A program made the position numbers and the translations under genes. 40,431 nt of DNA, from NCBI RefSeq assembly GCF_014841215.1, contig NZ_JACYTR010000043.1:1-40431 (forward strand), in the 5' to 3' direction. The stretch is from Pseudomarimonas arenosa (GTDB taxonomy: Bacteria > Pseudomonadota > Gammaproteobacteria > Xanthomonadales > Xanthomonadaceae). Below are positions 8,760 to 16,424 of the stretch, piece by piece. The notes below the pieces were generated by a model. It did no database searches and had not been told where the DNA came from. It saw nothing but the letters and a program-made list of their open reading frames with translations. Positions within the stretch are counted from its first letter, which is position 1. Every line of letters begins with the position of its first letter.

Positions 8760-9620
8760 ATGCTGAGATGCATTGACCAGCACGACCACCCACTGCACTC
8801 GGCGTTCTGCCACTTGATGCGACAGGTGTTCACCCGCTCCGACTTTTCTCGCTGGATCGAATGGGGCGAATGGGGCCAGGGCTACCGGGTCCTTGCCTGG
8901 CAGGAAGGTGATCAGTTACTGGCCAGCGTAGGGGTTACGCGGATGTCGATGATCATCCACGGTGAGTCAATTCAGGCTGACCAATGGGGTGCGGTGGCCT
9001 GCCATCCGGACCATCGTGGCCGCGGCCTTTCGCGCCACGTGCTCGAAGCGGCCATCAAGCAAGCGGGCGCTCGGCCGATCTTTCTCTATGCCAATCCCAA
9101 TGTTCGTGAGTTCTATCCGCGCTTTGGTTTTCGACCGCTGTCCAGCTACCGTTTTCGCTGGAACTGTGAGCTAGAGCCGGCTGCGCCAGCGGCGACCTTG
9201 CTGGATCTGCACTCGGCAGAGCAGCGAGCGCAGCTGCACAACCAGAGCACCGGTATCGCCGACAGCTTTCGACTCTCGGCAACACATTCGAGCCGCATTG
9301 CCAGCTGGTACTACGCCAATGGCTTTGCCCGGCCGCTGCGCCGGGTAGAGAGCAGCTTGGTCTGTGCGGGTGTGAATGCCGGCGTTCTGTACATTGATGG
9401 CTGGTTCGGTGCCAGGCCGACTGATTGCCGGGCCACCTTGGCCGCGCTAATCGACCAGCCGGTGCGAAGCGTGGAGTTCGGCTTCTATCCCGACGCCTGC
9501 CTGCCTGACAAGGTGTTAAGTGAATTGGCAGCGGTCATGGAACCCGAGGCGGATCTGTTTGTCCGTGGCTTTGACTGCTGGCCGGCCGAGGCCGGGCTGT
9601 CGCCCTTGGCACGCACCTGA
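8760..9620 (+). CDS. GNAT family N-acetyltransferase
   Basis: A 286-residue protein whose N-terminal half is a GNAT domain. Motif A, which binds acetyl-CoA, reads ACHPDHRGRGLSRHVL (80-95), with the R-x-x-G-x-G pyrophosphate loop. It is followed by IFLYANPNVREFYPRFGFRP (107-126), the usual motif B region. The C-terminal half (about 140-286) is a second mixed alpha/beta region, as in the larger GNATs with an extra C-terminal domain. The substrate (protein, small amine or antibiotic) is not predictable. The ATG at 8760 has only a weak ribosome-binding site. It is divergent from the small gene at 8621, leaving 138 bp for both promoters. Confidence 0.8.
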   Translation: MLRCIDQHDHPLHSAFCHLMRQVFTRSDFSRWIEWGEWGQGYRVLAWQEGDQLLASVGVTRMSMIIHGESIQADQWGAVACHPDHRGRGLSRHVLEAAIKQAGARPIFLYANPNVREFYPRFGFRPLSSYRFRWNCELEPAAPAATLLDLHSAEQRAQLHNQSTGIADSFRLSATHSSRIASWYYANGFARPLRRVESSLVCAGVNAGVLYIDGWFGARPTDCRATLAALIDQPVRSVEFGFYPDACLPDKVLSELAAVMEPEADLFVRGFDCWPAEAGLSPLART

Positions 9621-9658
9621 GACGGTAGGCGCATCGATACCCACGTTTCACGCACAAC

Positions 9659-9684
9659 AAAAAACCCCAGACCAGCCGGGGTTT
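9659..9684 (-). terminator. Rho-independent terminator of the bTHX gene
   Basis: AAACCCC (9662-9668) and GGGGTTT (9678-9684) form a stem. Read leftward, it is followed by a T-run (A's at 9659-9664 on the + strand). It lies 38 bp after the bTHX stop and also lies just after the convergent GNAT gene. Confidence 0.7.
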
Positions 9685-9721
9685 GATGCTTCGACCAGCG
9701 CAGTCTGCGCCGTTGCCGAAC

Positions 9722-9877
<156 letters not shown>

Positions 9878-9908
9878 GTCTCTTGCTCCTCAGCAAAGTG
9901 TATCGACA

Positions 9909-9924
9909 GCCCGGATGGGCTGAG
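9909..9924 (-). other. Small hairpin between merC-like and bTHX genes
   Basis: CAGCCC and GGGCTG form a 6-bp stem with a GGAT loop, about 68 bp after the stop of the leftward MerC gene and in the upstream region of the bTHX gene. There is no T-run. It could be an mRNA 3' end or a leader structure. Confidence 0.3.
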
Positions 9925-9992
9925 AAAGACCGCGAAGCGTAGCACGCAGCAGCGCCCTGGTTAAAGTGCTGGGCGCGGATAAGCCTGCTGAC

Positions 9993-10406
9993 TCAGGCCC
10001 CCACCGGCTGCGTACGCAGGCTGGCGTGGCTGAGGCGCAGGTTGACCCAATGGGCTGTGGCCAACAGCGACCCGCCCGCCACCATCAGGCTGGTGTGCAG
10101 TACCCCGTGGGTATGCAGACTGGTATAGGCACCGACCCAAAGCAGGGCGACGCCAGGCAACAGGAACCACCAGGCGCGGAACGTTCGATGGCGTCGGTAC
10201 CCCTGAGTAAGCGTGGTCAGCGCCAGCAGCGAAGCGAACAACACGAAGGCCTGATCCAGATCGGCCCGGCCCAAGAGACCCAGCCCCAAGGACGGCAACA
10301 TCGCAATCAAGATCGGCAGCAGGGCGCAATGGACCGCGCACAGGGTGGAAGCCACCATGCCCAATCGATCACCACGTGACAGCCAGTCGGCATCCTTCAT
10401 TCGCAT
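9993..10406 (-). CDS. MerC domain-containing inner-membrane protein
   Basis: A 137-residue protein with four predicted membrane segments. The first carries the MerC-type motif STLCAVHCALLP (Cys23, His26, Cys27), which in the MerC family binds a soft or transition metal during uptake. The family includes mercury carriers, but stand-alone chromosomal members are common and their metal is often unknown. There are no other mer genes here. Two genes away on the same strand are a Zur-like regulator and a Zn-type deacylase, so zinc is a reasonable guess but only that. I chose ATG 10406; GTG 10427 and ATG 10400 are in-frame alternatives. The leader contains a CGCCTCC/GGAGGCG hairpin (10436-10458). 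Confidence 0.75.
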   Translation of the reverse strand: MRMKDADWLSRGDRLGMVASTLCAVHCALLPILIAMLPSLGLGLLGRADLDQAFVLFASLLALTTLTQGYRRHRTFRAWWFLLPGVALLWVGAYTSLHTHGVLHTSLMVAGGSLLATAHWVNLRLSHASLRTQPVGA

Positions 10407-10468
10407 TTCTTCTGTGTTATCAGCCACTTATGCAGCGCCTCCAGGTGGACCGGAGGCGTTTCCGCTAC

Positions 10469-10479
10469 AGTATAACATT
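10469..10479 (-). promoter_or_regulatory. Possible -10 box and metal-regulator half-site before the MerC gene
   Basis: Reading leftward, TATACT (10474-10469) resembles a -10 box about 63 nt upstream of the start codon. The overlapping AATGTTATA (10479-10471) matches one half of the Zur-type palindrome known in E. coli; the other half is not matched. No good -35 box at 17 bp was found. Confidence 0.25.
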
Positions 10480-10556
10480 CTGCGAAGAAATTCTGCTGAC
10501 AACTGAGGGTTTGGTCACCCAGAACCGTCAGTCAGATCTATGGAACTGCTTGGCAG

Positions 10557-10606
10557 GCTGCTGAGACTTGTTTCAGCAGCGTGAAATCGCGCGCCAAGAA
10601 CGGCGC
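10557..10606. repeat. Dispersed hairpin repeat, copy 1
   Basis: GCTGCTGA (10557-10564) and TCAGCAGC (10573-10580) form a stem with an 8-nt loop. They are followed by a shared tail including CGCGCGCCAAGAACGG. A second copy is at 26294-26341. Both copies lie beyond gene 3' ends, so the repeat may serve as an mRNA end or a weak terminator. Confidence 0.55.
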
Positions 10607-10646
10607 ACTCGGAAAACAAGCACGCAAGCGATTGATTTCCGGCAAA

Positions 10647-10669
10647 CCGTTCGTCAGGCTCACGGCAGG
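10647..10669. repeat. 23-bp dispersed repeat, copy 2
   Basis: CCGTTCGTCAGGCTCACGGC followed by AGG, differing from 988-1010 at one base. It lies 22 bp beyond the stop of the leftward deacylase gene. Confidence 0.5.
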
Positions 10670-10690
10670 TGTGGCGCGGCGTACGTTGGG

Positions 10691-12154
10691 CTAATAGCCA
10701 TACTCCGCATCACGCTGTTCCACCGCTTCGGTGTCCTCTTCGCCCACCTCTTCCAACAGGCCCGCGGCCGCGGCATCGGAGGCCTGTTCGGCGCTGGTTT
10801 CCTCGCCGATATGGAAGGCGGCATAGCCGGGTAGCACCACCTGATTCTTGGCCTTGCCAATTACTCGACCGTATAGCGGCGACAGAATCTCGTGTTCGAC
10901 GTTCTTGATCGGATCGACCACCATGCCAAGTCGCTGCCCCTTAACTACCCGTTGCCCCAATTCGACATCGGCGATCAGCATGCCACCGGCATTGGCCCGC
11001 ACCCAACGCGATTCGTAAAACACCGCCTGGGGCTCCTGCTCAGCCGGCCCTTCAGGCACCAAACCCATGTGATGCAGCAGGATCTCCAACGCATCCACCG
11101 AGAGATCGATTTCGCGCTTCTCCAGCGTGCCAGGGGCGCCCACTTCGAAGGTCACCGCCGGGATACCGGACTGGGTGGCGGCCACGCGCAGCATGCCGCG
11201 GCTACCGCTGCTGTGCAGCACCGGCAAGGCGCCAAAGCCGCGAGCAAAACGCAGCACTTCAGGCAGACGCAAGTCGGCACGCACCTGCGGCAGGTTGGCA
11301 CGGTCGAAACTTCCAGTGTGGAAGTCGACCACCGCATCGCAATGCTGAACGATCTGGCTGAAGAAACTATAGGCAATGCGCGAGGCGATGCTGCCGCGCA
11401 GACTGCCGGGAAAGTAGCGATTGAGGTCGCGACGGTCGGGTAGGTAACGCGAATTGCGGCTGAAACCGAACAGATTGACGATCGGCACGCCCACCACGGT
11501 GCCGGATAGCACGCTCGCGTCAACCCCATTGAGTACCCGACGCACGATCTCCACACCGTTGATTTCGTCGCCGTGAATGGCGGCGGCCATGCACAGCACC
11601 GGCCCCGGCCGCACTCCATGCACCACATTGACCGAGACCACCGTATCGCCGCCGGCGAAGGTCTGACTGACGCTCCAGCGCAACAGCTTGCGATCACCGG
11701 GCGCCACGGTTTCGCCAAGAATTTCGAACGAAGTCAGCTGTGGTGGGCCGACAAAGTCCGGACTCCCCGGCAGCGCGATCGGATCCAAAGCCGGTGGACC
11801 GACGAAATCAAGCACGCTCGGTGTCGCTACCCGCGCGCCCATGCTGGCCTCGGCGGTAGCGGTCGATTCATTTGAGTTGCGGGTGGCAACCTCCGGCAGC
11901 GCCTCCACTACCGCCGGGGCCACTTCCTGCAGGCGCTCGATGTCGTCCTGCAATTCCGCGTCTGGCGGCACGGCTTGGTCCGCGGTTGTTGCCGACACAG
12001 CCGCCCGCTCCGGCGCAGCCTCTACTTCACCCTCAACACCCTGTTTCACTTCCACAGCGGACGACACAGCGGACTGCTGAGCGCCGACATCAACGACACC
12101 CAGCAACAGACCTATCATCAGCGCCGACACCACGTCCGACCGACGCTTGACCAT
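10691..12154 (-). CDS. Secreted succinylglutamate desuccinylase/aspartoacylase-family zinc deacylase
   Basis: A 487-residue protein. It begins with a signal peptide (VVSALMIGLLLGVVDVGAQQ) and a low-complexity Ala/Glu/Val-rich region (30-115), then two copies of DFVGPP (116-121, 133-138). The catalytic domain of the AstE/AspA zinc carboxypeptidase family follows: HGDE (His194, Glu197) and DFHTG (His279) are the expected Zn ligands, RDLNRYFPG is the substrate-binding loop, and Glu337 in TFEVG is the likely general base. A C-terminal lipoyl-like beta domain has GQRVVKGQRLG. The protein probably acts in the periplasm on an acylated amino acid or peptide; the substrate is unknown. Start ATG 12154 is preceded by TGAGACGG and lies 13 bp after the zur stop, so they form an operon. 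The 3' side ends in repeats. Confidence 0.75.
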   Translation of the reverse strand: MVKRRSDVVSALMIGLLLGVVDVGAQQSAVSSAVEVKQGVEGEVEAAPERAAVSATTADQAVPPDAELQDDIERLQEVAPAVVEALPEVATRNSNESTATAEASMGARVATPSVLDFVGPPALDPIALPGSPDFVGPPQLTSFEILGETVAPGDRKLLRWSVSQTFAGGDTVVSVNVVHGVRPGPVLCMAAAIHGDEINGVEIVRRVLNGVDASVLSGTVVGVPIVNLFGFSRNSRYLPDRRDLNRYFPGSLRGSIASRIAYSFFSQIVQHCDAVVDFHTGSFDRANLPQVRADLRLPEVLRFARGFGALPVLHSSGSRGMLRVAATQSGIPAVTFEVGAPGTLEKREIDLSVDALEILLHHMGLVPEGPAEQEPQAVFYESRWVRANAGGMLIADVELGQRVVKGQRLGMVVDPIKNVEHEILSPLYGRVIGKAKNQVVLPGYAAFHIGEETSAEQASDAAAAGLLEEVGEEDTEAVEQRDAEYGY

Positions 12155-12167
12155 GTGCCGTCTCAGC

Positions 12168-12659
12168 TCAATCACTTTTGAGACAACGGGCGCAGCGGCC
12201 ATGCACTTCCAGGGTTTGAGCCAGAGGCTTGAACCCCAGCGCCTCTGCGCGGCTGCGCAACAACTGCGGGATCTCTTCGTCTTCCAGCTCGATGGCGTCG
12301 TGGCATTGATCACAGATCAGAAACGGTACCGAATGCTCGATCCGCGGATGGTGACAGGCAACGAAAGCATTGATCGATTCAAGCTTGTGAATAAAGCCGC
12401 TCTGCAGTAGAAAATCCAGCGCCCGATACACCGTCGGCGGAGCCACAGCCCCCTGCACCGCACGCATCCGTTCAAGCAGATCGTAAGCCTTGATCGGCCG
12501 ACCTTCCTGGGCAATCAAGGTCAGCACCCGTTCGCGCAATTCGGTCAGGCGCAGGCCACGTTCTTCGCAGATGGCCGCCACCGCGGCAACCAGACCCGGC
12601 GCATCATGCACATGATGATGGGGATGGGTGCACACCTGTTCGATCGGGCCATGGCTCAT
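12168..12659 (-). CDS. zur: Fur-family transcriptional regulator, probably the zinc regulator Zur
   Basis: A 163-residue Fur-family protein. A His-rich N-terminus (THPHHHVH) precedes a winged helix (GLRLTELRERVL, then PPTVYRALDFLLQSGFIHKLES) and a dimerisation domain with HHPRIEHSVPFLICDQCHDAIEL. The structural zinc CxxC pairs are CDQC and CARC near the C-terminus. The residues around the FIHKLES and ICDQCH motifs resemble Zur more than Fur, so zinc-dependent repression is likely; this is family-based inference. Start ATG 12659 was preferred; the ORF extends upstream to 12692. It lies 73 bp downstream of gltX and 13 bp before the deacylase gene on the same strand, and may control this operon and the MerC gene. 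Confidence 0.75.
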   Translation of the reverse strand: MSHGPIEQVCTHPHHHVHDAPGLVAAVAAICEERGLRLTELRERVLTLIAQEGRPIKAYDLLERMRAVQGAVAPPTVYRALDFLLQSGFIHKLESINAFVACHHPRIEHSVPFLICDQCHDAIELEDEEIPQLLRSRAEALGFKPLAQTLEVHGRCARCLKSD

Positions 12660-12732
12660 GGCCCGGATCATAGCATCGGTGCATCGGCCCACTGTCGTGC
12701 AGCAGGCCGCGCTTTATGCCCAGACTTGGACT

Positions 12733-14130
12733 TCATTCAGTGCATAGCGGCAAGGCAGCATCGATTCGGCGCAGGGCCTCGTCGCGCCCGGCCAGGAACA
12801 CTGTGTAATCGATTGAGGGGGACACCTGGGTGCCGGTGATGGCGACACGCATCGGCTGAGCCACCTTGCCCACGCCCACGCCCTGTCCTTCCGCCACCTG
12901 ACGCAGGGCGGCGTCGACCTCCTGCGGGCTCCACACCGACAGCGCCGCCAGGGCATCGCGCGCTGCGCTCAGAATCAGCGCGGCGCCCTTCAGGTGCTTG
13001 GCCACCGCGGCCTGATCGTAGTTTTCGATCGACCGGTACCACATGGCCGCACGCTCGGCCATATCCTTCAGCGTTTTCACCCGATCGCGCAAGGCGACGA
13101 TGACATCCGATGGGTTCGGTCCGGCTTGCCAATCGTAGCCCTGGTTTTCCAGGTGCCAGATCAGATGCGGCGCCAGACTGTCCGGGTGATCGGTCTTCAG
13201 ATACTGCTGGTTAAGCCAGCTCAGCTTTTCGACATCGAAGCGAGACGCTGAGTGATTGACGTCCTCGATGCGGAACAGGTTGATCATCTCTTCGATCGAG
13301 AAGATCTCCTGATCACCATGCGACCAGCCCAGCCGGGCCAGGTAGTTCAATACCGCATGCGGCAGAAAACCATCGTCGCGGTACTGCATCACACCCACCG
13401 CGCCGTGCCGCTTGCTCAGCTTGGCGCCGTCCGGCCCGAGAATCATCGGCAGATGCGCAAAGCGCGGCACCTTGGCGCCCAGCGCCTCGTAGATGTTGAC
13501 CTGACGCGGCGTGTTGTTGACGTGGTCATCGCCGCGGATCACTTCGGTGATCTTCATGTCAAGGTCATCGACCACCACAGCGAAGTTGTAGGTGGGGAAG
13601 CCGTCGGAGCGGATCAGCACCAGATCGTCGAGTTCTTCATTGCTCCATTCGACCCGGCCCTTGACCGCGTCGTTGAACACCACGCTGCCCGAACTTGGGT
13701 TCTTGAAGCGCAGCACCCGGTTGGGGTCATCGCGCTTGGGCTCGTTGCGGTCACGGTAGTAGCCGTTGTAGCGCGGCTTGGTGCCAGCCGCCATCGCCGC
13801 CGCCCGCATCGCCTCGATCTCGTCCTTGCTCTCGTAGGCCCAATAGGCCTTGCCGGCTTTCAGCAGATCTTCGGCAACCTGCAGATAGCGATCGGTACGC
13901 AGGGTTTGGTAGAACGGGCCCTCGTCGTGCTCCAGCCCCAGCCACTGCATGCCCTCGAGGATGGCGTTGACCGCCTCCTGGGTGCTGCGCTCGCGGTCGG
14001 TGTCCTCGATCCGCAGGATGAACTGGCCGCCCTGGCGACGCGCCTCCAACCAGCTGTACAGCGCAGTACGGGCACCGCCTATATGCAGAAAGCCGGTCGG
14101 GCTGGGGGCAAAACGGGTACGACAGGTCAT
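12733..14130 (-). CDS. gltX: Glutamate--tRNA ligase
   Basis: A 465-residue class I aminoacyl-tRNA synthetase that charges tRNA-Glu in the cytoplasm. The HIGH motif reads HIGG (16-19) after [21 protein letters not shown] (38-48) is the Glu-tRNA synthetase signature; the KMSKS loop reads KLSKR (237-241). [14 protein letters not shown] (198-211) is also diagnostic. The C-terminal anticodon-binding helical domain is complete and the length matches bacterial GluRS. The start ATG at 14130 sits directly before the conserved RFAPSPTG strand. It is the first gene of a leftward set with zur and the deacylase. Confidence 0.97.
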   Translation of the reverse strand: MTCRTRFAPSPTGFLHIGGARTALYSWLEARRQGGQFILRIEDTDRERSTQEAVNAILEGMQWLGLEHDEGPFYQTLRTDRYLQVAEDLLKAGKAYWAYESKDEIEAMRAAAMAAGTKPRYNGYYRDRNEPKRDDPNRVLRFKNPSSGSVVFNDAVKGRVEWSNEELDDLVLIRSDGFPTYNFAVVVDDLDMKITEVIRGDDHVNNTPRQVNIYEALGAKVPRFAHLPMILGPDGAKLSKRHGAVGVMQYRDDGFLPHAVLNYLARLGWSHGDQEIFSIEEMINLFRIEDVNHSASRFDVEKLSWLNQQYLKTDHPDSLAPHLIWHLENQGYDWQAGPNPSDVIVALRDRVKTLKDMAERAAMWYRSIENYDQAAVAKHLKGAALILSAARDALAALSVWSPQEVDAALRQVAEGQGVGVGKVAQPMRVAITGTQVSPSIDYTVFLAGRDEALRRIDAALPLCTE

Positions 14131-14257
14131 GGATGATTCTCAACAAAGCAAGCCGGCCATTTTAGCGCGGTTGCGGGGTGATGCTGAAGCAGGACGAAGC
14201 GATCGCTTCGCTGCGGCGCTATCGAACCCCGCAGCGCCGAACGAGCATCGAATCTGC

Positions 14258-14674
14258 TCAGGGCTCGATCGTGATGGTGATCCGGGCCGACTTAACCACC
14301 GGCTTATGCGGTGTATGCAGGTGATCACCCAGCAACAGCTGCAAGGTGTGCTCGCCAGGCGTCAGCTCCAGCTGTACTTCGGTCTGCCCCTTGCCAAAAT
14401 GCAGGTGCTTGGCGTCGGCCGGAATCGGCTGATCCAGCGGCGGCAGATCGGTGTCGATCAGCAAATGATGATGGCCGGTGGCGGGCAGATCGATGCCGGC
14501 TGGGGCCACCCCCATGCCGCGCAAGCCAAAACGAACCGTGACCGGCGACTTCAGGCGGGCACCGTCCTGCGGACTGATGAAGTAGAGCTCGGCATCGGCC
14601 GGTGACTCGGCGCTTTGCGCCTCTGCGCTGAACAACAGGCCAACCCACAACAAGGACAGAAGCAAGGTCCGCAC
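14258..14674 (-). CDS. DUF4399 domain periplasmic protein
   Basis: A 138-residue exported protein. I chose the GTG at 14674 because AGGAG lies just upstream and it gives a clean signal peptide (RTLLLSLLWVGLLFSAEAQS); a longer frame runs to 14812. The mature part is a DUF4399-type beta-sandwich: LYFISPQDGARLKSPVTVRFGL, GMGVAPAG, then GHHHLLIDTDLPPL, and finally LTPGEHTLQLLLGDHLHTPH. The clustered His residues (HHH, HLHF, DHLHTPH) could bind a metal, but this is inference. The function of the family is unknown. It lies divergent from the cyclophilin gene, with 172 bp between. Confidence 0.75.
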   Translation of the reverse strand: MRTLLLSLLWVGLLFSAEAQSAESPADAELYFISPQDGARLKSPVTVRFGLRGMGVAPAGIDLPATGHHHLLIDTDLPPLDQPIPADAKHLHFGKGQTEVQLELTPGEHTLQLLLGDHLHTPHKPVVKSARITITIEP

Positions 14675-14846
14675 GATGATTCTCCTGGTTCTGGTATAGC
14701 GCGCAGTGTAACCGCGATGCACATTGCTGGTAGAACACGCCCGATCATGCTGGCTATGGCTACAATGGCGGCCATCGAACCTTGGCGTTCGCCGGCTGTC
14801 ATAGCCCTTCACCGCTTGATCTGCTAATTAGGATTTGGAGAACCCC

Positions 14847-15539
14847 ATGCTGCAATCGAACTGGCTGCGTGCCCTGGCCGTGTCTGCCCTGATCACCCTG
14901 CCGAGCACGGCGATGACGCAGGACACTGCACCGCCCTCTGCCGAGGAGGTCGCCGCTGCGCCGGCACAGCCCAACAAGGTGATCATGCGCACCAATATGG
15001 GCGACCTGAGCATCGAGCTCTACCCGGAGAAAGCGCCGAAGTCGGTCGCCAACTTTCTTGAGTACGTCAAGGCTGGGCACTACAACGGCACCATTTTCCA
15101 CCGGGTGATCGACGGCTTCATGATTCAAGGCGGCGGCTATACCGCCGATCTGCAGCTCAAACCGATGCGCCCGGCGATCGAACACGAGGGCAAGAATGGC
15201 CTGTCGAATCTGCGCGGCACCCTGGCCATGGCTCGCACCAGCGAACCGCACAGTGCGCAGGCGCAGTTCTTCATCAACGTGGTGGACAATCCGCGGCTCG
15301 ATTTCGTCAGCGAACAAACTGCTTACACCTGGGGTTACACGGTGTTCGGCAAAGTGATCGAAGGCATGGATGTGGTCGACAAGATCCGCAGCCTGGAGAC
15401 CGGGGCGCAAGGCCCGATGAGTCGCGATGTGCCGCTGCAAACAGTGCTGATCGAAAAGGTCGACATCGTGCCGGTGGCAGAAGCCGCCCCGCCCGCGGCC
15501 CCGGCGGCCGAAGAAGCCGCGCCGGCGGTAAGCAACTAA
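14847..15539 (+). CDS. Periplasmic cyclophilin-type peptidyl-prolyl cis-trans isomerase
   Basis: A 230-residue isomerase that speeds proline cis-trans conversion during folding in the periplasm. An N-terminal signal peptide (WLRALAVSALITLPSTAMT) is followed by an Ala/Pro-rich linker and a cyclophilin domain (about 44-195). The active site includes FHRVIDGFMIQGGG (84-97; catalytic Arg86, Phe91, Gln94) and QFFINVVDN (140-148). Trp162 sits where bacterial cyclophilins often have the aromatic residue. The C-terminus is an Ala/Pro/Glu tail of about 25 residues, outside the fold. Start ATG 14847 is preceded by GGAG; the in-frame TTG at 14835 is less likely. It is followed 79 bp later by lpxH, an order also seen for ppiB-lpxH in E. 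coli. Confidence 0.9.
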   Translation: MLQSNWLRALAVSALITLPSTAMTQDTAPPSAEEVAAAPAQPNKVIMRTNMGDLSIELYPEKAPKSVANFLEYVKAGHYNGTIFHRVIDGFMIQGGGYTADLQLKPMRPAIEHEGKNGLSNLRGTLAMARTSEPHSAQAQFFINVVDNPRLDFVSEQTAYTWGYTVFGKVIEGMDVVDKIRSLETGAQGPMSRDVPLQTVLIEKVDIVPVAEAAPPAAPAAEEAAPAVSN

Positions 15540-15618
15540 GCGACGGCGCGCGACTCGGCGTTCGGCATTCGGTGCGTCCAAGTCGCACCCTTGCCAGGCC
15601 GAATCAGCGAAATCGACC

Positions 15619-16362
15619 ATGCACACAGCCAGCGCCCATTTCATTTCCGATCTGCATCTGGACTCGACCGATGAGCCGCGCTGCCAGATCCTGCTGCGCT
15701 ATTTGCAAGGCGCTGCGCGCAATGCCGAGTCCCTGTTCATTCTCGGCGACCTGTTCGAGGCCTACATCGGCGACGACGATGACAGCGCCCTGCTGGCCGT
15801 AGTGGCCGAGCATCTCCGCGCACTGAACGAGGCCGGCACCCGGGTGTACCTGATGCACGGCAATCGGGATTTCCTGATCGGCGCGGAGTTTGCCGAGCGC
15901 GCCGGGGCCCGTTTGCTGCCCGATCCCAGCGTGGTGCGGCTGGGCGGCATCGATACCCTGATTGCCCATGGCGATGCCTACTGCACCGATGACCTCGGCT
16001 ATCAGGCCATTCGCAAGCAATTTCGCGACCCGCAATGGCAGGCCGGCTTCCTGGGCCAGCCGCTGGCAGCGCGACGAGCCTTTGCCGAACAGGCTCGCGC
16101 GCAGAGCAAGGCACATCAGCAAGGCGTGTCGATGGAACTGATGGATGTGAATCCGCAAGCCATTGAACAGGCACTGCACCTGTACGGCGTTGGCCGATTG
16201 ATTCACGGCCATACTCATCGGCCGGCAGAACATGAAGTCAGGCTGAGCAATAGCCAGCCGGCAGAACGGATCGTGCTCGCTGACTGGCGGGAGAGCGGCG
16301 AGTGTTTGGCGGTGGCGGCTGATGGAGAGATCAGTCGGCAGGTGCTGAAGCGGCAGGCCTGA
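15619..16362 (+). CDS. lpxH: UDP-2,3-diacylglucosamine diphosphatase
   Basis: A 247-residue metallophosphoesterase that cleaves UDP-2,3-diacylglucosamine to lipid X and UMP in lipid A synthesis at the inner membrane. The calcineurin-like metal ligands are all visible: SDLHLD (Asp11, His13), GDLFEAYIGDD (Asp44), HGNRDFL (Asn82), the IAHGDAYCTDD segment, and GHTHRP near the C-terminus. The length and the motif spacing match LpxH rather than other phosphoesterases. Start ATG 15619. It probably shares a transcript with the upstream cyclophilin and is convergent with the kinase gene at 16425. Confidence 0.93.
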   Translation: MHTASAHFISDLHLDSTDEPRCQILLRYLQGAARNAESLFILGDLFEAYIGDDDDSALLAVVAEHLRALNEAGTRVYLMHGNRDFLIGAEFAERAGARLLPDPSVVRLGGIDTLIAHGDAYCTDDLGYQAIRKQFRDPQWQAGFLGQPLAARRAFAEQARAQSKAHQQGVSMELMDVNPQAIEQALHLYGVGRLIHGHTHRPAEHEVRLSNSQPAERIVLADWRESGECLAVAADGEISRQVLKRQA

Positions 16363-16424
16363 GGGAGGGCTGGCGGGCTGCCTGGGGGAGCGATGGCGCG
16401 CCAGGGGCCGCCCTACACATTCAG

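Noticed and set aside
10471-10479. A full Zur operator upstream of the MerC gene
   Set aside because: Only one half matches the E. coli consensus; it is kept as a low-confidence half-site.
14835-14846. TTG start for the cyclophilin gene
   Set aside because: The ATG at 14847 has a well-placed GGAG and gives a normal signal peptide.
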